A stretch of 64,000 bases of DNA from Mangrovimicrobium sediminis (GTDB taxonomy: Bacteria; Pseudomonadota; Gammaproteobacteria; Pseudomonadales; Halieaceae): NCBI RefSeq assembly GCF_004745945.1, contig NZ_SRLE01000002.1, forward strand, positions 243,592 to 307,591. Reading direction: 5' to 3'. The translations under genes were made by a program, and so were the position numbers. This document shows, one piece after another, positions 1 through 8,111 of this stretch. The notes below the pieces were generated by a model. That model worked only from the letters and a program-made list of their open reading frames with translations. It ran no database searches and had not been told where the DNA came from. Each line of letters starts with the position of its first letter. The first letter of the stretch is position 1.

Positions 1-550
1 CGAACTCCACGGCGATATAACCGCCGCCGACCACCACCAGCCGCCGCGGGAACTCCTCGAGGTCGAAGATCTCGTTGGAGGTGATGGCGAATTCGCTGCC
101 GGGAAACGCGGGAACATGTGGCCAGCCGCCGGTGGCGATAAGCATCTTGTCTGCTGTCATGCGCCGCCCGTCGACGTCCACCGTGTGCGCATCCACGAGG
201 CGCGCGCGGCCGTCGATGAGCTCGGCGTTGGCGCCGTCCAGGATGCGGCGGTACACCGCGTTGAGGCGCGAGATCTCCTGGCGCTTGTTGTCGCGCAGCG
301 TGGCCCAGTCGAACGCGGGCTGGCCGGTTTCCCAGCCGAAGCCCTGGGCGTCGGTGAAAGCCTTGCCGAACTCCGCGGCGTAAACATAGAGCTTTTTCGG
401 TACGCAGCCGACGTTGACGCAGGTGCCCCCCATGTAGCGATCCTCCGCCACCGCAACGCGGGCACCGAAGCCGGAGGCCATGCGGCCGGCGCGCACACCG
501 CCGGAACCTGCGCCGATGACGAAGAGGTCGTAGTCGTAGCTGGACACCAT
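1..550 (-). CDS. gor: Glutathione-disulfide reductase, N-terminal part (cut by window edge)
   Basis: Flavin-dependent reduction of glutathione disulfide with NADPH, in the cytoplasm. The first 183 residues are visible. Residues 11-22 carry the FAD dinucleotide fold (VIGAGSGG). The redox-active pair is C44/C49 in [13 protein letters not shown], the typical glutathione reductase form. The second nucleotide fold begins at [12 protein letters not shown], just before the window edge. The ATG at 550 precedes the DYDLFVIG strand, as usual for the family. The gene is divergent from the DUF481 gene across about 235 bases. Other class I disulfide reductases are possible, but VNVGCVPKK favours glutathione reductase. 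Confidence 0.88.
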   Translation of the reverse strand, partial: MVSSYDYDLFVIGAGSGGVRAGRMASGFGARVAVAEDRYMGGTCVNVGCVPKKLYVYAAEFGKAFTDAQGFGWETGQPAFDWATLRDNKRQEISRLNAVYRRILDGANAELIDGRARLVDAHTVDVDGRRMTADKMLIATGGWPHVPAFPGSEFAITSNEIFDLEEFPRRLVVVGGGYIAVEF

Positions 551-642
551 CTGTCTCCCTGGATTTGGCGGGCCGCGCTTGTCCGGGCCCCTGAATGACA
601 GCCGACAGTCTAGCAGCCGGGGCGCCTCCCCTGAACTGTCAG

Positions 643-681
643 CGCCTTTTACACGTACAGAGGTTTTTACTTGTAAAGGCG
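643..681. promoter_or_regulatory. Imperfect dyad in the gor/DUF481 divergent spacer
   Basis: CGCCTTTTACA (643-653) is mirrored by TGTAAAGGCG (672-681), with one extra T in the left arm and an 18-base spacer. It lies between the two divergent genes. It could be an operator or part of a hairpin. No known regulator is assigned. Confidence 0.35.
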
Positions 682-785
682 GGCGGGGCGGCTACCATTA
701 GCACTCCGCGGATTCTGACGCCGGAGGCCAGTGCGCTTTCGGGGGTTTTTATTGGCAGTGAACAGGTACGGGAACGGGTAAGAAT

Positions 786-1829
786 ATGAAGCGTATGATT
801 CCAGGATTGATGATCTCCTGCGCCCTGGCGCTGGGTGCCGGCTTAGCCTCGGCCGAGGATGCAGCGCCTGCGGCGGACGAGATCCTGCTGCTGGACGGCT
901 CGAAGATCATCGGCAAGGTCGTCGATGCGCGCGACGGCGCCGTGAAGGTGGAAACCGGTTTTGCCGGCACCATCTCCATTCCGCTGGACCAGGTGGTTTC
1001 GGTCAAGTCCTCGGCGCCGGCGGTCATGGAACTGACTGACGAGACAGTGATCGAGGGCCAGCCCCTGCTGGTCGAGGACCAGCAACTGCAGGTCACCGAC
1101 AACAGCGGTAATATCCGCGAAGTGGAGCTGGGGGAACTGCTGCTGGTCAACCCCGAGCCCTGGGAACTTGGCCTGGGTTACAAGTGGACTGGCCTTGCCA
1201 ACCTGGCCATGACCCTGCAGCGCGGCAACACCGATACCGACGAGCTGGACTACAAGCTGGAATCGGTGTGGCGCAGCGAGCGCGACCGCTACACGCTGAA
1301 GTTCAACGGCGAGCAGGACGAGACCAACAATATCAAGAACGCCGACAACTGGAGCGCCCTGGGCAAGTACGACTACTTCTTCGACGGCCCCACCTACGGC
1401 GGCATCAAGGTCTCCGCGGAATCCGACAAGTTCGCGGACCTCGACCTGCGCTACTACATCGGCCCCTATATCGGACGCGAGTTCTACACCGAGCCCGCGT
1501 TCACGATGTCCGCGGAAATCGGCCTGTCCTATGTCAACGAGGACTACATCGTCGCCGACGACAACGACTACCCCGGCGCCACCTGGGGTATCGACATGAC
1601 CAGCGACTATCTCGGCGGCGATTCGCGCCTGTACTTCAACCAGCTGGGTATCTGGGACCTGCAGGAGACTTCCGACGTGGTGATCAACACCACCTTCGGC
1701 CTGGCCTTCCCGCTGCTGTGGAATTTCGAGGCGGCGGCCGAGGTCAAGCTGGAGTACGACTCCGGCGCACCGGAGGATATCGAGGAACTCGACCAGACCT
1801 ACTCGCTGCGCCTGGGTTACACCTGGTAA
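786..1829 (+). CDS. DUF481 family outer-membrane protein (YdiY-like)
   Basis: 347 residues. A signal peptide (MKRMIPGLMISCALALGAGLASA) precedes a short acidic region. Residues about 25-120 look like a small periplasmic domain (ILLLDGSKIIGKVV). Alternating-hydrophobicity beta strands follow to a C-terminal aromatic residue (LRLGYTW), typical of outer-membrane barrels. The repeated short acidic/aromatic strands (GNTDTDELDYKLES) are characteristic of DUF481. Function is unknown; some members are induced by salt or stress. Monocistronic, divergent from gor and convergent with the DAHP synthase gene. Confidence 0.8.
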   Translation: MKRMIPGLMISCALALGAGLASAEDAAPAADEILLLDGSKIIGKVVDARDGAVKVETGFAGTISIPLDQVVSVKSSAPAVMELTDETVIEGQPLLVEDQQLQVTDNSGNIREVELGELLLVNPEPWELGLGYKWTGLANLAMTLQRGNTDTDELDYKLESVWRSERDRYTLKFNGEQDETNNIKNADNWSALGKYDYFFDGPTYGGIKVSAESDKFADLDLRYYIGPYIGREFYTEPAFTMSAEIGLSYVNEDYIVADDNDYPGATWGIDMTSDYLGGDSRLYFNQLGIWDLQETSDVVINTTFGLAFPLLWNFEAAAEVKLEYDSGAPEDIEELDQTYSLRLGYTW

Positions 1830-1839
1830 ACGCGGTCGC

Positions 1840-1860
1840 TGGCCGGTCGCTGCCCGGCCA
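1840..1860. terminator. Hairpin between convergent genes
   Basis: TGGCCGG (1840-1846) pairs perfectly with CCGGCCA (1854-1860) around a 7-base loop, between the convergent stops at 1829 and 1869. There is no T-run, so factor-independent termination is uncertain. Confidence 0.35.
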
Positions 1861-1868
1861 GGTCGATA

Positions 1869-2924
1869 TCAACTGCGTGCCATGCGCACCGCCGCTGCCA
1901 GTTGCTCCAGCAGGGGCACGGTATCCGCCAGCGACAGGCAGGCGTCGGTGATGCTCTGGCCGTAGACCAGCTCGCGGCCGGGCACCACGTCCTGCCGCCC
2001 CTCGCGCAGGTGGCTCTCCAGCATCACGCCGCGAATCGCCTGCTCGCCCCCCTGGATCTGCTCACACAGGCTGGACATGACCTGCGCCTGGCGGCGCGGG
2101 TCCTTCTCGCTGTTGCCGTGGCTGCAATCGACGATCAGTGCCGCCGGCAGGTCCGCCCGGGCCAGCGCTGTGGCCGCCGCGCGCACCGCGGCTGGGGTGT
2201 AGTTGGGGCCGGTCTCGCGGCCGCCGCGCAGTATCAGGTAGCCGTGCGGGTTGCCGCTGGATTCGAGGATCGCCGGGGTGCCCTCCTTGGTGAGGGAGGC
2301 AAACCAGTGGCCGTGCCGCGCGCTGCGAATGGCGTCGATGGCGACATCCACCTGGCCATTGGTGCCATTCTTGAAGCCCACCGGCATGGACAGGCCCGAG
2401 GCCAGCTCGCGGTGGATCTGGCTCTCCACGGTGCGCGCACCGATGGCGCCGAAGCTCACCAGTTCGGCGTAATACTGCCCGAGCGTGGTATCCAGGAATT
2501 CGCTGGCCGCCGGCAGGCCCAGTTCGGCCACTTCCAGCAGTACCCGGCGCGCCAGGTGCAGTCCGCGATTGATGTGGAAACTGCCGTCCAGGTCCGGGTC
2601 GTTGATCAGGCCCTTCCAGCCGACCACCGTGCGCGGCTTTTCGAAATACACGCGCAGGATGGGCAGGACCGCGTCTGCCAGCGGCGCGCAAGCGGCCTGC
2701 AACTGGGCGGCGAAATCGAGCAGCGCGCGAGGGTCGTGCACCGAGCACGGCCCGACGATGGCTACCACGCGCGGGTCCTCGCCGCTGAGGATGGCCTCGG
2801 CCTGCCGCCTGCCGCCGGTCACGGTGGCCGCGGCGGTCTCGCCCAGGGGCAGTTCCTCGGCGAGCACCCAGGGCGTGATCAGTGGGCGGGCGCCGTTGAT
2901 GCGGATATCGTCAGTGCTGTGCAT
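1869..2924 (-). CDS. 3-deoxy-7-phosphoheptulonate synthase (class I, AroF/G/H type)
   Basis: Condenses phosphoenolpyruvate with erythrose 4-phosphate, the first step of the shikimate pathway. The 351-residue length fits the AroF/G/H family. Visible family motifs include VAIVGPCSVHDPRALLDFA (PEP/metal site), RVYFEKPRTVVGWKGL, the GARTVESQIHRE segment and IVDCSHGNSEKDPRRQ near the C terminus. An N-terminal arm of the kind used for feedback control by aromatic amino acids is present, but which amino acid acts cannot be read from sequence. It stands alone, between a terminator and the DUF481 gene. Confidence 0.93.
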   Translation of the reverse strand: MHSTDDIRINGARPLITPWVLAEELPLGETAAATVTGGRRQAEAILSGEDPRVVAIVGPCSVHDPRALLDFAAQLQAACAPLADAVLPILRVYFEKPRTVVGWKGLINDPDLDGSFHINRGLHLARRVLLEVAELGLPAASEFLDTTLGQYYAELVSFGAIGARTVESQIHRELASGLSMPVGFKNGTNGQVDVAIDAIRSARHGHWFASLTKEGTPAILESSGNPHGYLILRGGRETGPNYTPAAVRAAATALARADLPAALIVDCSHGNSEKDPRRQAQVMSSLCEQIQGGEQAIRGVMLESHLREGRQDVVPGRELVYGQSITDACLSLADTVPLLEQLAAAVRMARS

Positions 2925-2975
2925 GGTTGGTCTTCTTCAGTGTTCTCCATGCCACGCAGAGCGTTTTCTGCGGGC

Positions 2976-3003
2976 AATAAAAAAGGGCGACCCGGTCGCC
3001 CTT
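2976..3003 (-). terminator. Rho-independent terminator after the zinc-ribbon gene
   Basis: Read on the minus strand, AAGGGCGAC pairs with GTCGCCCTT around a 3-base loop (2983-3003) and is followed by TTTTTTATT. This is a canonical intrinsic terminator 22 bases past the zinc-ribbon stop codon. It separates that gene from the DAHP synthase gene. Confidence 0.85.
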
Positions 3004-3024
3004 TGCGCACGGTGCCTGCCGGGT

Positions 3025-3420
3025 TCAGCGGGCGCCGCGGATCAGGCTGCGGAACCAGTCGGCCCAGGTCTCGTGCTTGTAGTCGGTAAATTCACCGGCG
3101 TCCATGAACATGCCGTGGTCCGGGCACTCTTCGAACCAGATGTGTGGCTGCTTCGGGTCCGAGCGCTTTTCCATGTCCTTACCGCAGCGCGGGCAGGCGA
3201 CGTCTTCCACCGCGTCCCACTTGCGTCCCTCGGTCTTGGCGCCGAGGTCCAGGGCGTCGCCCATCCACTTGCCCTTGAGGGCATCGGCCTCGCCGGTGTC
3301 GAACCACAGGCCCTGGCAGTGGCTGCAGCGGTCGATTGTGACCTCGCCATAGGTGACTTCGTTCATGCCGTGCCCGCACTTGGGACACTTGATACTGTGT
3401 TCTTCGGGGTTGAATTCCAT
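3025..3420 (-). CDS. Zinc-ribbon (TFIIB-type) domain protein
   Basis: 131 residues from the ATG at 3420. An upstream in-frame ATG at 3441 exists, but AGGGA sits 8 bases before 3420, so the later start is preferred. Two treble-clef/zinc-ribbon units are visible: CPKCGHGM with CSHCQGLWFDTGE in the N-terminal half, and CPRCGKDM with ECPDHGMFMDAGE in the C-terminal half. The CxxCxGxWxDxGE pattern is typical of zf-TFIIB domain proteins. Function is unknown, probably a metal-binding accessory or nucleic-acid-binding protein in the cytoplasm. It has its own terminator. Confidence 0.8.
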   Translation of the reverse strand: MEFNPEEHSIKCPKCGHGMNEVTYGEVTIDRCSHCQGLWFDTGEADALKGKWMGDALDLGAKTEGRKWDAVEDVACPRCGKDMEKRSDPKQPHIWFEECPDHGMFMDAGEFTDYKHETWADWFRSLIRGAR

Positions 3421-3632
3421 CTGGATTTCCCTGTGATTCATGCTGTTGTGGGGCGCCGGGCCCGCGCCGCCGCCGAGCGGGGCGCTTCGAGTCTAGACCA
3501 ATCCGTTGTCGGTGTCCCGTGCGCGGCGCCGCCGTCAGTGAACCGTTTCCAGTGGGGCGCGCTTTGGAATTATCATACGTCGCCACACCTGTTACAAGTT
3601 TACCGCGGTAGACACCGCCCCGGAGTGCCCCG

Positions 3633-4265
3633 ATGAAACAATTGTTACCCCCGATCTGGCTCGGCACGCTGCTGCTCGCCGGCGTGGCACAGGCGCAGGA
3701 CGCTGCGGGCGAACAGCGCTACGCACCGTGTGCCAGCTGTCACGGCGACGCCGCGCAGGGCGACCAGGCCCAGGGTGCGCCGCGGCTGAACCACCTCTCT
3801 GCGGTGTATATCACCGCCCAGCTGGAGAAATTCAGCGCCGGGCAGCGCGGCGGCGCCGACGCCTCGCCGCAGGCCCAGGCCATGGCGGCCATGGCCAGGA
3901 CCCTGCCCGACGAGCAGGCGATGCTGGAGGTGGCGGTGTACATCAGCGCCCTGGACAGCCCGGCCTCGCCGGCCACGGTTGCCGGTGACCCCGCGCTTGG
4001 GGCCGACTACTACCGGCAATTGTGCGGCGCCTGCCACGCCGCCGGCGCAGTGGGCAACAAGGCGCTGCACTCGCCGCGGCTTGCCGGCAGCGACGACTGG
4101 TACCTGCAGGCGCAACTGGAGGCCTTTCGCAGCGGCCAGCGCGGCGCCCACCCCGATGATCGCACCGGGCGCCAGATGCGCGCCATGGCGGCGACCCTGC
4201 CCGATGACCAGGCGGTGCGCAACGTGGTCGCCTACCTGCGGGAGCTGGCGGAACCCGCCGAGTGA
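3633..4265 (+). CDS. Di-haem cytochrome c4-like protein
   Basis: 210 residues with a cleavable signal peptide (residues 1-22, ending VAQAQ). Two class I cytochrome c domains each carry a haem site: CASCH at 33-37 and CGACH at 131-135. Each domain has a MAAM or MRAMAATL segment that can supply the Met ligand, and a C-terminal helix (VVAYLREL). This is the tandem layout of cytochrome c4, a periplasmic electron shuttle. Its TGA overlaps the GTG of the peroxidase gene (GTGA), so the two are translationally coupled. Confidence 0.85.
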   Translation: MKQLLPPIWLGTLLLAGVAQAQDAAGEQRYAPCASCHGDAAQGDQAQGAPRLNHLSAVYITAQLEKFSAGQRGGADASPQAQAMAAMARTLPDEQAMLEVAVYISALDSPASPATVAGDPALGADYYRQLCGACHAAGAVGNKALHSPRLAGSDDWYLQAQLEAFRSGQRGAHPDDRTGRQMRAMAATLPDDQAVRNVVAYLRELAEPAE

Positions 4266-5464
4266 GCGCATTCCTGCGCGGCCTGCTGTGTGCGGCACTG
4301 CTCCTGTGCGCGCGCTCCTGGGCGGGTGAGTTCACCCTCGCCGCGCACTGCCCGCCGGGCTTTGAGCTGGTCGACGGGCACTGCGAGTTGCGCAGCCTCT
4401 ACCAGCAGTATGCGTCGTTGCAGTCCGCGGGGGTGGGCGGCCTGAAGACCGGCCTGCCGGCCTGGCGCGATGGTTTTACACCGCAGCAGATCGACCTCGG
4501 CCGCTACCTGTTCTTCGACCCGGTGCTGTCCGCCGATGGCAGCCTGTCCTGCGCCAGCTGCCACCAGCCCGAGCGCGGTTTCGCCGACGGCCTGCCGCGC
4601 AGCCGCGGTATGCATGGCGAACTGCTCGCGCGCTCCGCGCCCAGCTTGTGGAACGTGGCCTTCCTACAGCGCTTTTTCTGGGATGCGCGCGCCGCTTCGC
4701 TGGAGGAACAGATGCTCGGCCCGCTGTACGATGAGCGCGAAATGGCCAATACACCGCAGGCCCTGCTCGACACCCTGAACGGTATCGACGCTTACCGCAG
4801 CCTGTTCGCGCAGGCTTTTCCCGCGGAGATTTCACCGGACTCCGGCGGCGAAGACGCCCCGATTCACCTGCAGCAGGTTTACACCGCGCTCGCCGCCTTC
4901 GAAACCTCGCTGATTTCCCTCAACAGTCGCTACGACCAGTATGCCCACGGTTATCACGATGCGCTCAGCGCGGCGGAGATCGAGGGCATGAACGTGTTTA
5001 GATCGTTTGTTGCCCGCTGCGCCGAGTGCCACACGCCGCCGCTGTTCAGCAACCAGCAGATCGCAGTGATCGGCACGCCGGAACCGGCCGGCCTGCCGCT
5101 GGACCCCGGGGCGCAGACACCTACCGGCGATGCCAGCCAGCGCGGCGGCTTCAAGGTGCCCAGCCTGCGCAACGTGGCGCTGACCGCGCCCTACATGCAC
5201 TCCGGCCGCTTCGCCAGCCTGCGCGAGGCGGTCGCCTTCTACAACGGCGGGCGCGGCCACGCGGTGCCGCCGGGCGAACAGCTCAATATCCACTGGCACA
5301 TATGGAACCCGCAGCTGGGCGAGCACGAACTGGACCGGCTGGTGGACTTCCTCGGCGCGCTCAACGACGAGGGCTTCATGCCGCAGGTACCCACGCGGTT
5401 GCCTTCCGGGTTACCGCCGGTCCACAATGATCCAGCCGTCGATTCCGGCAGCACCGGGGAGTAA
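4262..5464 (+). CDS. Di-haem cytochrome c peroxidase / MauG-family protein
   Basis: 400 residues starting at GTG 4262, inside the preceding stop codon. The signal peptide ends near RSWA (residues 19-21). Haem sites are CASCH at 97-101 and CAECH at 253-257, the two-haem plan of the CCP/MauG family. The conserved FFWDARA (Trp140) and YMHSGRF segments are present. A short Cys-containing N-terminal insert (AAHCPPGFELVDGHC) is unusual. Family members either reduce hydrogen peroxide using cytochrome electrons or oxidatively modify a partner protein. The neighbouring cytochrome c4 is a plausible partner. The substrate is unknown. Confidence 0.85.
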   Translation: MSAFLRGLLCAALLLCARSWAGEFTLAAHCPPGFELVDGHCELRSLYQQYASLQSAGVGGLKTGLPAWRDGFTPQQIDLGRYLFFDPVLSADGSLSCASCHQPERGFADGLPRSRGMHGELLARSAPSLWNVAFLQRFFWDARAASLEEQMLGPLYDEREMANTPQALLDTLNGIDAYRSLFAQAFPAEISPDSGGEDAPIHLQQVYTALAAFETSLISLNSRYDQYAHGYHDALSAAEIEGMNVFRSFVARCAECHTPPLFSNQQIAVIGTPEPAGLPLDPGAQTPTGDASQRGGFKVPSLRNVALTAPYMHSGRFASLREAVAFYNGGRGHAVPPGEQLNIHWHIWNPQLGEHELDRLVDFLGALNDEGFMPQVPTRLPSGLPPVHNDPAVDSGSTGE

Positions 5465-5468
5465 ACAC

Positions 5469-6983
5469 ATGCGCAAACTGATACTGAGCTTCGCCGCCAT
5501 CGCATTGCTGGCAGCGGGATACTACCTCGGCAGCAACCGCCAGGCGGAACCCACCGTCATCCGCGTGCCGGCACAGCCCAAGGCCGAGTTCGCCTCCAGC
5601 GGCGGCGCAGAGGTGACTACCGCCACCAGTGCGCCGCTGCGCAGCCTGACCACGCCGACCAGCGGCGAGGTGATCCTGGTACGCGACGGTGAATCCATCC
5701 AGGATGCCGTCGCCGCCGCCAGCCCCGGCGCGGTGATCAAGGTCATGCCCGGTACGTACAAGGAAACCGTCTACATCGACAAGGACAACATCACCCTGTC
5801 CGGTGTTATCGAGCAGGGCAAATACCCTGTGCTGGAAGGCGAGGGCGTGCGCAACGACGCGATTCTCTACTCCGGCAACGGCACTACTATCGAGAACTTC
5901 TACATCACCCACTACAAGGGCAACGGGGTGATGGGCCAGGCCGGCAACAACTTCGTTATCCGCAACAACGTGGTGGTGGATACCGGCGTCTATGGCATCT
6001 TCCCGCAGCTGGGCAAGAACGGCATCGTCTCGCACAACATCCTCTCCGGCATCGAGGACGCGGCTATTTACATCGGCATGTCCGACAACGTCGACGTGGT
6101 CTTCAACCAGGTGTTCGAGAGCGTTGCCGGCATCGAGATCGAGAACAGCCGCACCGCGCTGGTCGAGGCCAACTACGTCTACAACAACACCGGGGGTATT
6201 CTCGCCTTCGTTACCCCGGGCCTGCCGATCAAGACTTGTGGCGACGTGATCATCCGCAACAACTTCGTGATCGACAACAACCACGAGAACTTCGCCATTC
6301 CCGGTTCCATCGTCGCCAACATTCCCCCGGGCACCGGCATGCTGATCATGGCCTGTGACGACGTGGTCATCGAGCGCAATATCATCACCGGCAACGACTC
6401 GGTCGGTATCATCTTCACCGACTTCTCCCTGGCCACCAATATTCCCAACGACCCGGAGTCCGAGCCCAACCCCAATCGGCCCAAGCTGCTAGACAACATC
6501 ATGCGCGATAACGGCAACTCGCCGGCCCCTGTGGTGCGCGCATTCCTCGCCGCACAGCTGGAAACCCGCGGCCCGGACATCGTCGACACCGTGGGCATGG
6601 ACGACGGCTGTATCAACCACCGCGAGCGCTACCGCACCTTCGGTCTCGACAAATACACCGAGTGCGACATCGACACCACCGCCAACGTGCCCAGCTACAC
6701 GCTCGCCGAACCGGTTCCCCCGCGCGGACTGGAAAATGTGGATATCGGCAAGCTCACCTACTATGGCGTCTGCGCGGGCTGCCACGCCTACGGCACGCGC
6801 ATGATCGGCCCGCCGACCCAGGTGATCCAGGCGCTGTACATGGACGACCCGGCTGGTATTGCCGCCTACGCCGCCAAGCCGGTGAAGAAGCGCGACGACT
6901 ACCCGGAGATGCCGCCGCAGGGGCACCTCGATGAAGAGACGTTGCTGGCGGCTGCGGAGTTCTTGCTGAAACTGAAAAACTAG
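5469..6983 (+). CDS. Parallel beta-helix protein with C-terminal cytochrome c domain
   Basis: 504 residues from ATG 5469, five bases after the peroxidase stop. An earlier in-frame ATG at 5427 lies inside the peroxidase gene and would bury the signal peptide, so it is rejected. Residues 1-22 form a signal anchor (LILSFAAIALLAAGYYLG). Residues about 66-330 have short Asn/Val/Ile-rich repeats (FVIRNNVVVDTGVYGI, VVIERNIITGNDSVGI) typical of right-handed beta-helix (PbH1) proteins such as NosD or polysaccharide lyases/epimerases. The C terminus has CAGCH at 435-439 and a candidate Met ligand at 481 (YPEMPP). Substrate and role are unknown. Confidence 0.82.
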   Translation: MRKLILSFAAIALLAAGYYLGSNRQAEPTVIRVPAQPKAEFASSGGAEVTTATSAPLRSLTTPTSGEVILVRDGESIQDAVAAASPGAVIKVMPGTYKETVYIDKDNITLSGVIEQGKYPVLEGEGVRNDAILYSGNGTTIENFYITHYKGNGVMGQAGNNFVIRNNVVVDTGVYGIFPQLGKNGIVSHNILSGIEDAAIYIGMSDNVDVVFNQVFESVAGIEIENSRTALVEANYVYNNTGGILAFVTPGLPIKTCGDVIIRNNFVIDNNHENFAIPGSIVANIPPGTGMLIMACDDVVIERNIITGNDSVGIIFTDFSLATNIPNDPESEPNPNRPKLLDNIMRDNGNSPAPVVRAFLAAQLETRGPDIVDTVGMDDGCINHRERYRTFGLDKYTECDIDTTANVPSYTLAEPVPPRGLENVDIGKLTYYGVCAGCHAYGTRMIGPPTQVIQALYMDDPAGIAAYAAKPVKKRDDYPEMPPQGHLDEETLLAAAEFLLKLKN

Positions 6984-7061
6984 GGTTGGGCTTCCGGGTG
7001 TCGGTGTAGTCCGGGCTGTTGCGGATGGCCGTGGTTTAGTGGGATGGGCCAGCTGCCGCGC

Positions 7062-7174
7062 CGCCAGCGAAGCCAGGGGCTTGTCGGGACCGCCAAGAAG
7101 CGCCATCCATGGCAGGCTCGGGCTCGGACATCCCTGTCCTCGCACGCCCCGACAAGCCCCTGGCTCCGCTGGCG
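7062..7174. repeat. Long inverted repeat (27-bp arms) in a gene-free stretch
   Basis: The 307-base gap between 6983 and 7291 holds no credible gene. It contains two 27-base arms (7062-7088 and 7148-7174) that are reverse complements with one mismatch, built around CCAGGGGCTTGTCGGG and its mirror, with a 59-base loop. The loop has its own short dyads (CCATCCATGG). The shape suits a REP/MITE-like dispersed palindromic element; it could also end the cytochrome transcript. Confidence 0.6.
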
Positions 7175-7290
7175 TCGCAGTTCCTGCTTATTCCCTGCCT
7201 GGTGATTTTTCCGGGCAACTGATCAAGGGGCCGGTTGTCCGCCGGGTCGGGATTCTGTTTCCAACGCCTCGGTGAGCAGTCCAGGCGGCA

Positions 7291-7950
7291 TCAACACCAA
7301 CTGGCCTCATCTTCAGGATGCGACAGTAACTCCTCGATGTTCGCATGCAGGATGCGATAGCCGACGTTGCCGTAGAGCGTCTGCCGGCCCTCGTTGAGAA
7401 TCCAGGTTGGGCTGCCGCGCACACCCAGATCCGCAGCGCGCCGTAAATCGCTGCTGTAGGCCGCCAGCGCACTTCCATCGCGCAGGCTGTCGCGCAAGGC
7501 CTGCACATCGATACGTGCCTCACCTGCCAGTTCGAGCAGCAGTTCCATGTCGCTGACATCCTGCGCCTCGCAGAAAAACGCGCGGCGAATCACCAGTGCA
7601 AGGTTCGCCAGCGCCTGCGCACCCGCGACCAGACCGACGGCGCGCAACAGCAGGTGCGCCTGCGCCGACGAACGCGGTTGCACATCCAGCCAGCAGCGTT
7701 CGTGCACTGCACTGGCATCGAAAGGTTCCGCGCAGTGGCGCACGTGTTCGTTGAAGCGCTGGTAGCCGTCATCGGCGCCCCAGCGCTCGGGGATTTTGCG
7801 ATGTGCGTCGCCGAATACATCGACGAAATGGTGGTTCACCGTGACCCGGCCCTGCCACTGGCGTGCGAGTTCATCGAGTCGCGGTTGTGCGATCCACGCC
7901 CATACACACAGTACATCGCTGTAGTAATCGACGATGATTTCCCTGTTCAT
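7291..7950 (-). CDS. DsbA-family (2-hydroxychromene-2-carboxylate isomerase-like) protein
   Basis: 219 residues from ATG 7950. An ATG four codons upstream (7962) is possible, but GGAG lies six bases before 7950. Thioredoxin fold with helical insertion: IIVDYYSDVLCVWAWI at the N terminus and SPTWILNEGRQTLYGNVGYR (cis-Pro loop) near the C terminus. The active-site position reads CVWA, so only the first Cys of a CxxC motif is present. This argues against disulfide exchange and for an isomerase- or GST-kappa-like function. Cytoplasmic (no signal peptide), monocistronic. Confidence 0.7.
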   Translation of the reverse strand: MNREIIVDYYSDVLCVWAWIAQPRLDELARQWQGRVTVNHHFVDVFGDAHRKIPERWGADDGYQRFNEHVRHCAEPFDASAVHERCWLDVQPRSSAQAHLLLRAVGLVAGAQALANLALVIRRAFFCEAQDVSDMELLLELAGEARIDVQALRDSLRDGSALAAYSSDLRRAADLGVRGSPTWILNEGRQTLYGNVGYRILHANIEELLSHPEDEASWC

Positions 7951-8111
7951 TTTGTTCTCCATAGGATTGGTCGCATGCTTTTCCTGCGGTATTGTGCTGT
8001 TAACTCGTGTGAACCCGTCTGACTCAGGTCAAAATTTAGGCGTTACACCGGGTTGCTTTCGGAATACACTAAATCAGCGGTATCCACTCTAACCATGGAG
8101 CGAGTGAGATT

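Noticed and set aside
7039..7275. Small overlapping frames on both strands near 7.1 kb
   Set aside because: They arise from the 27-bp inverted repeat and have no ribosome site or domain.
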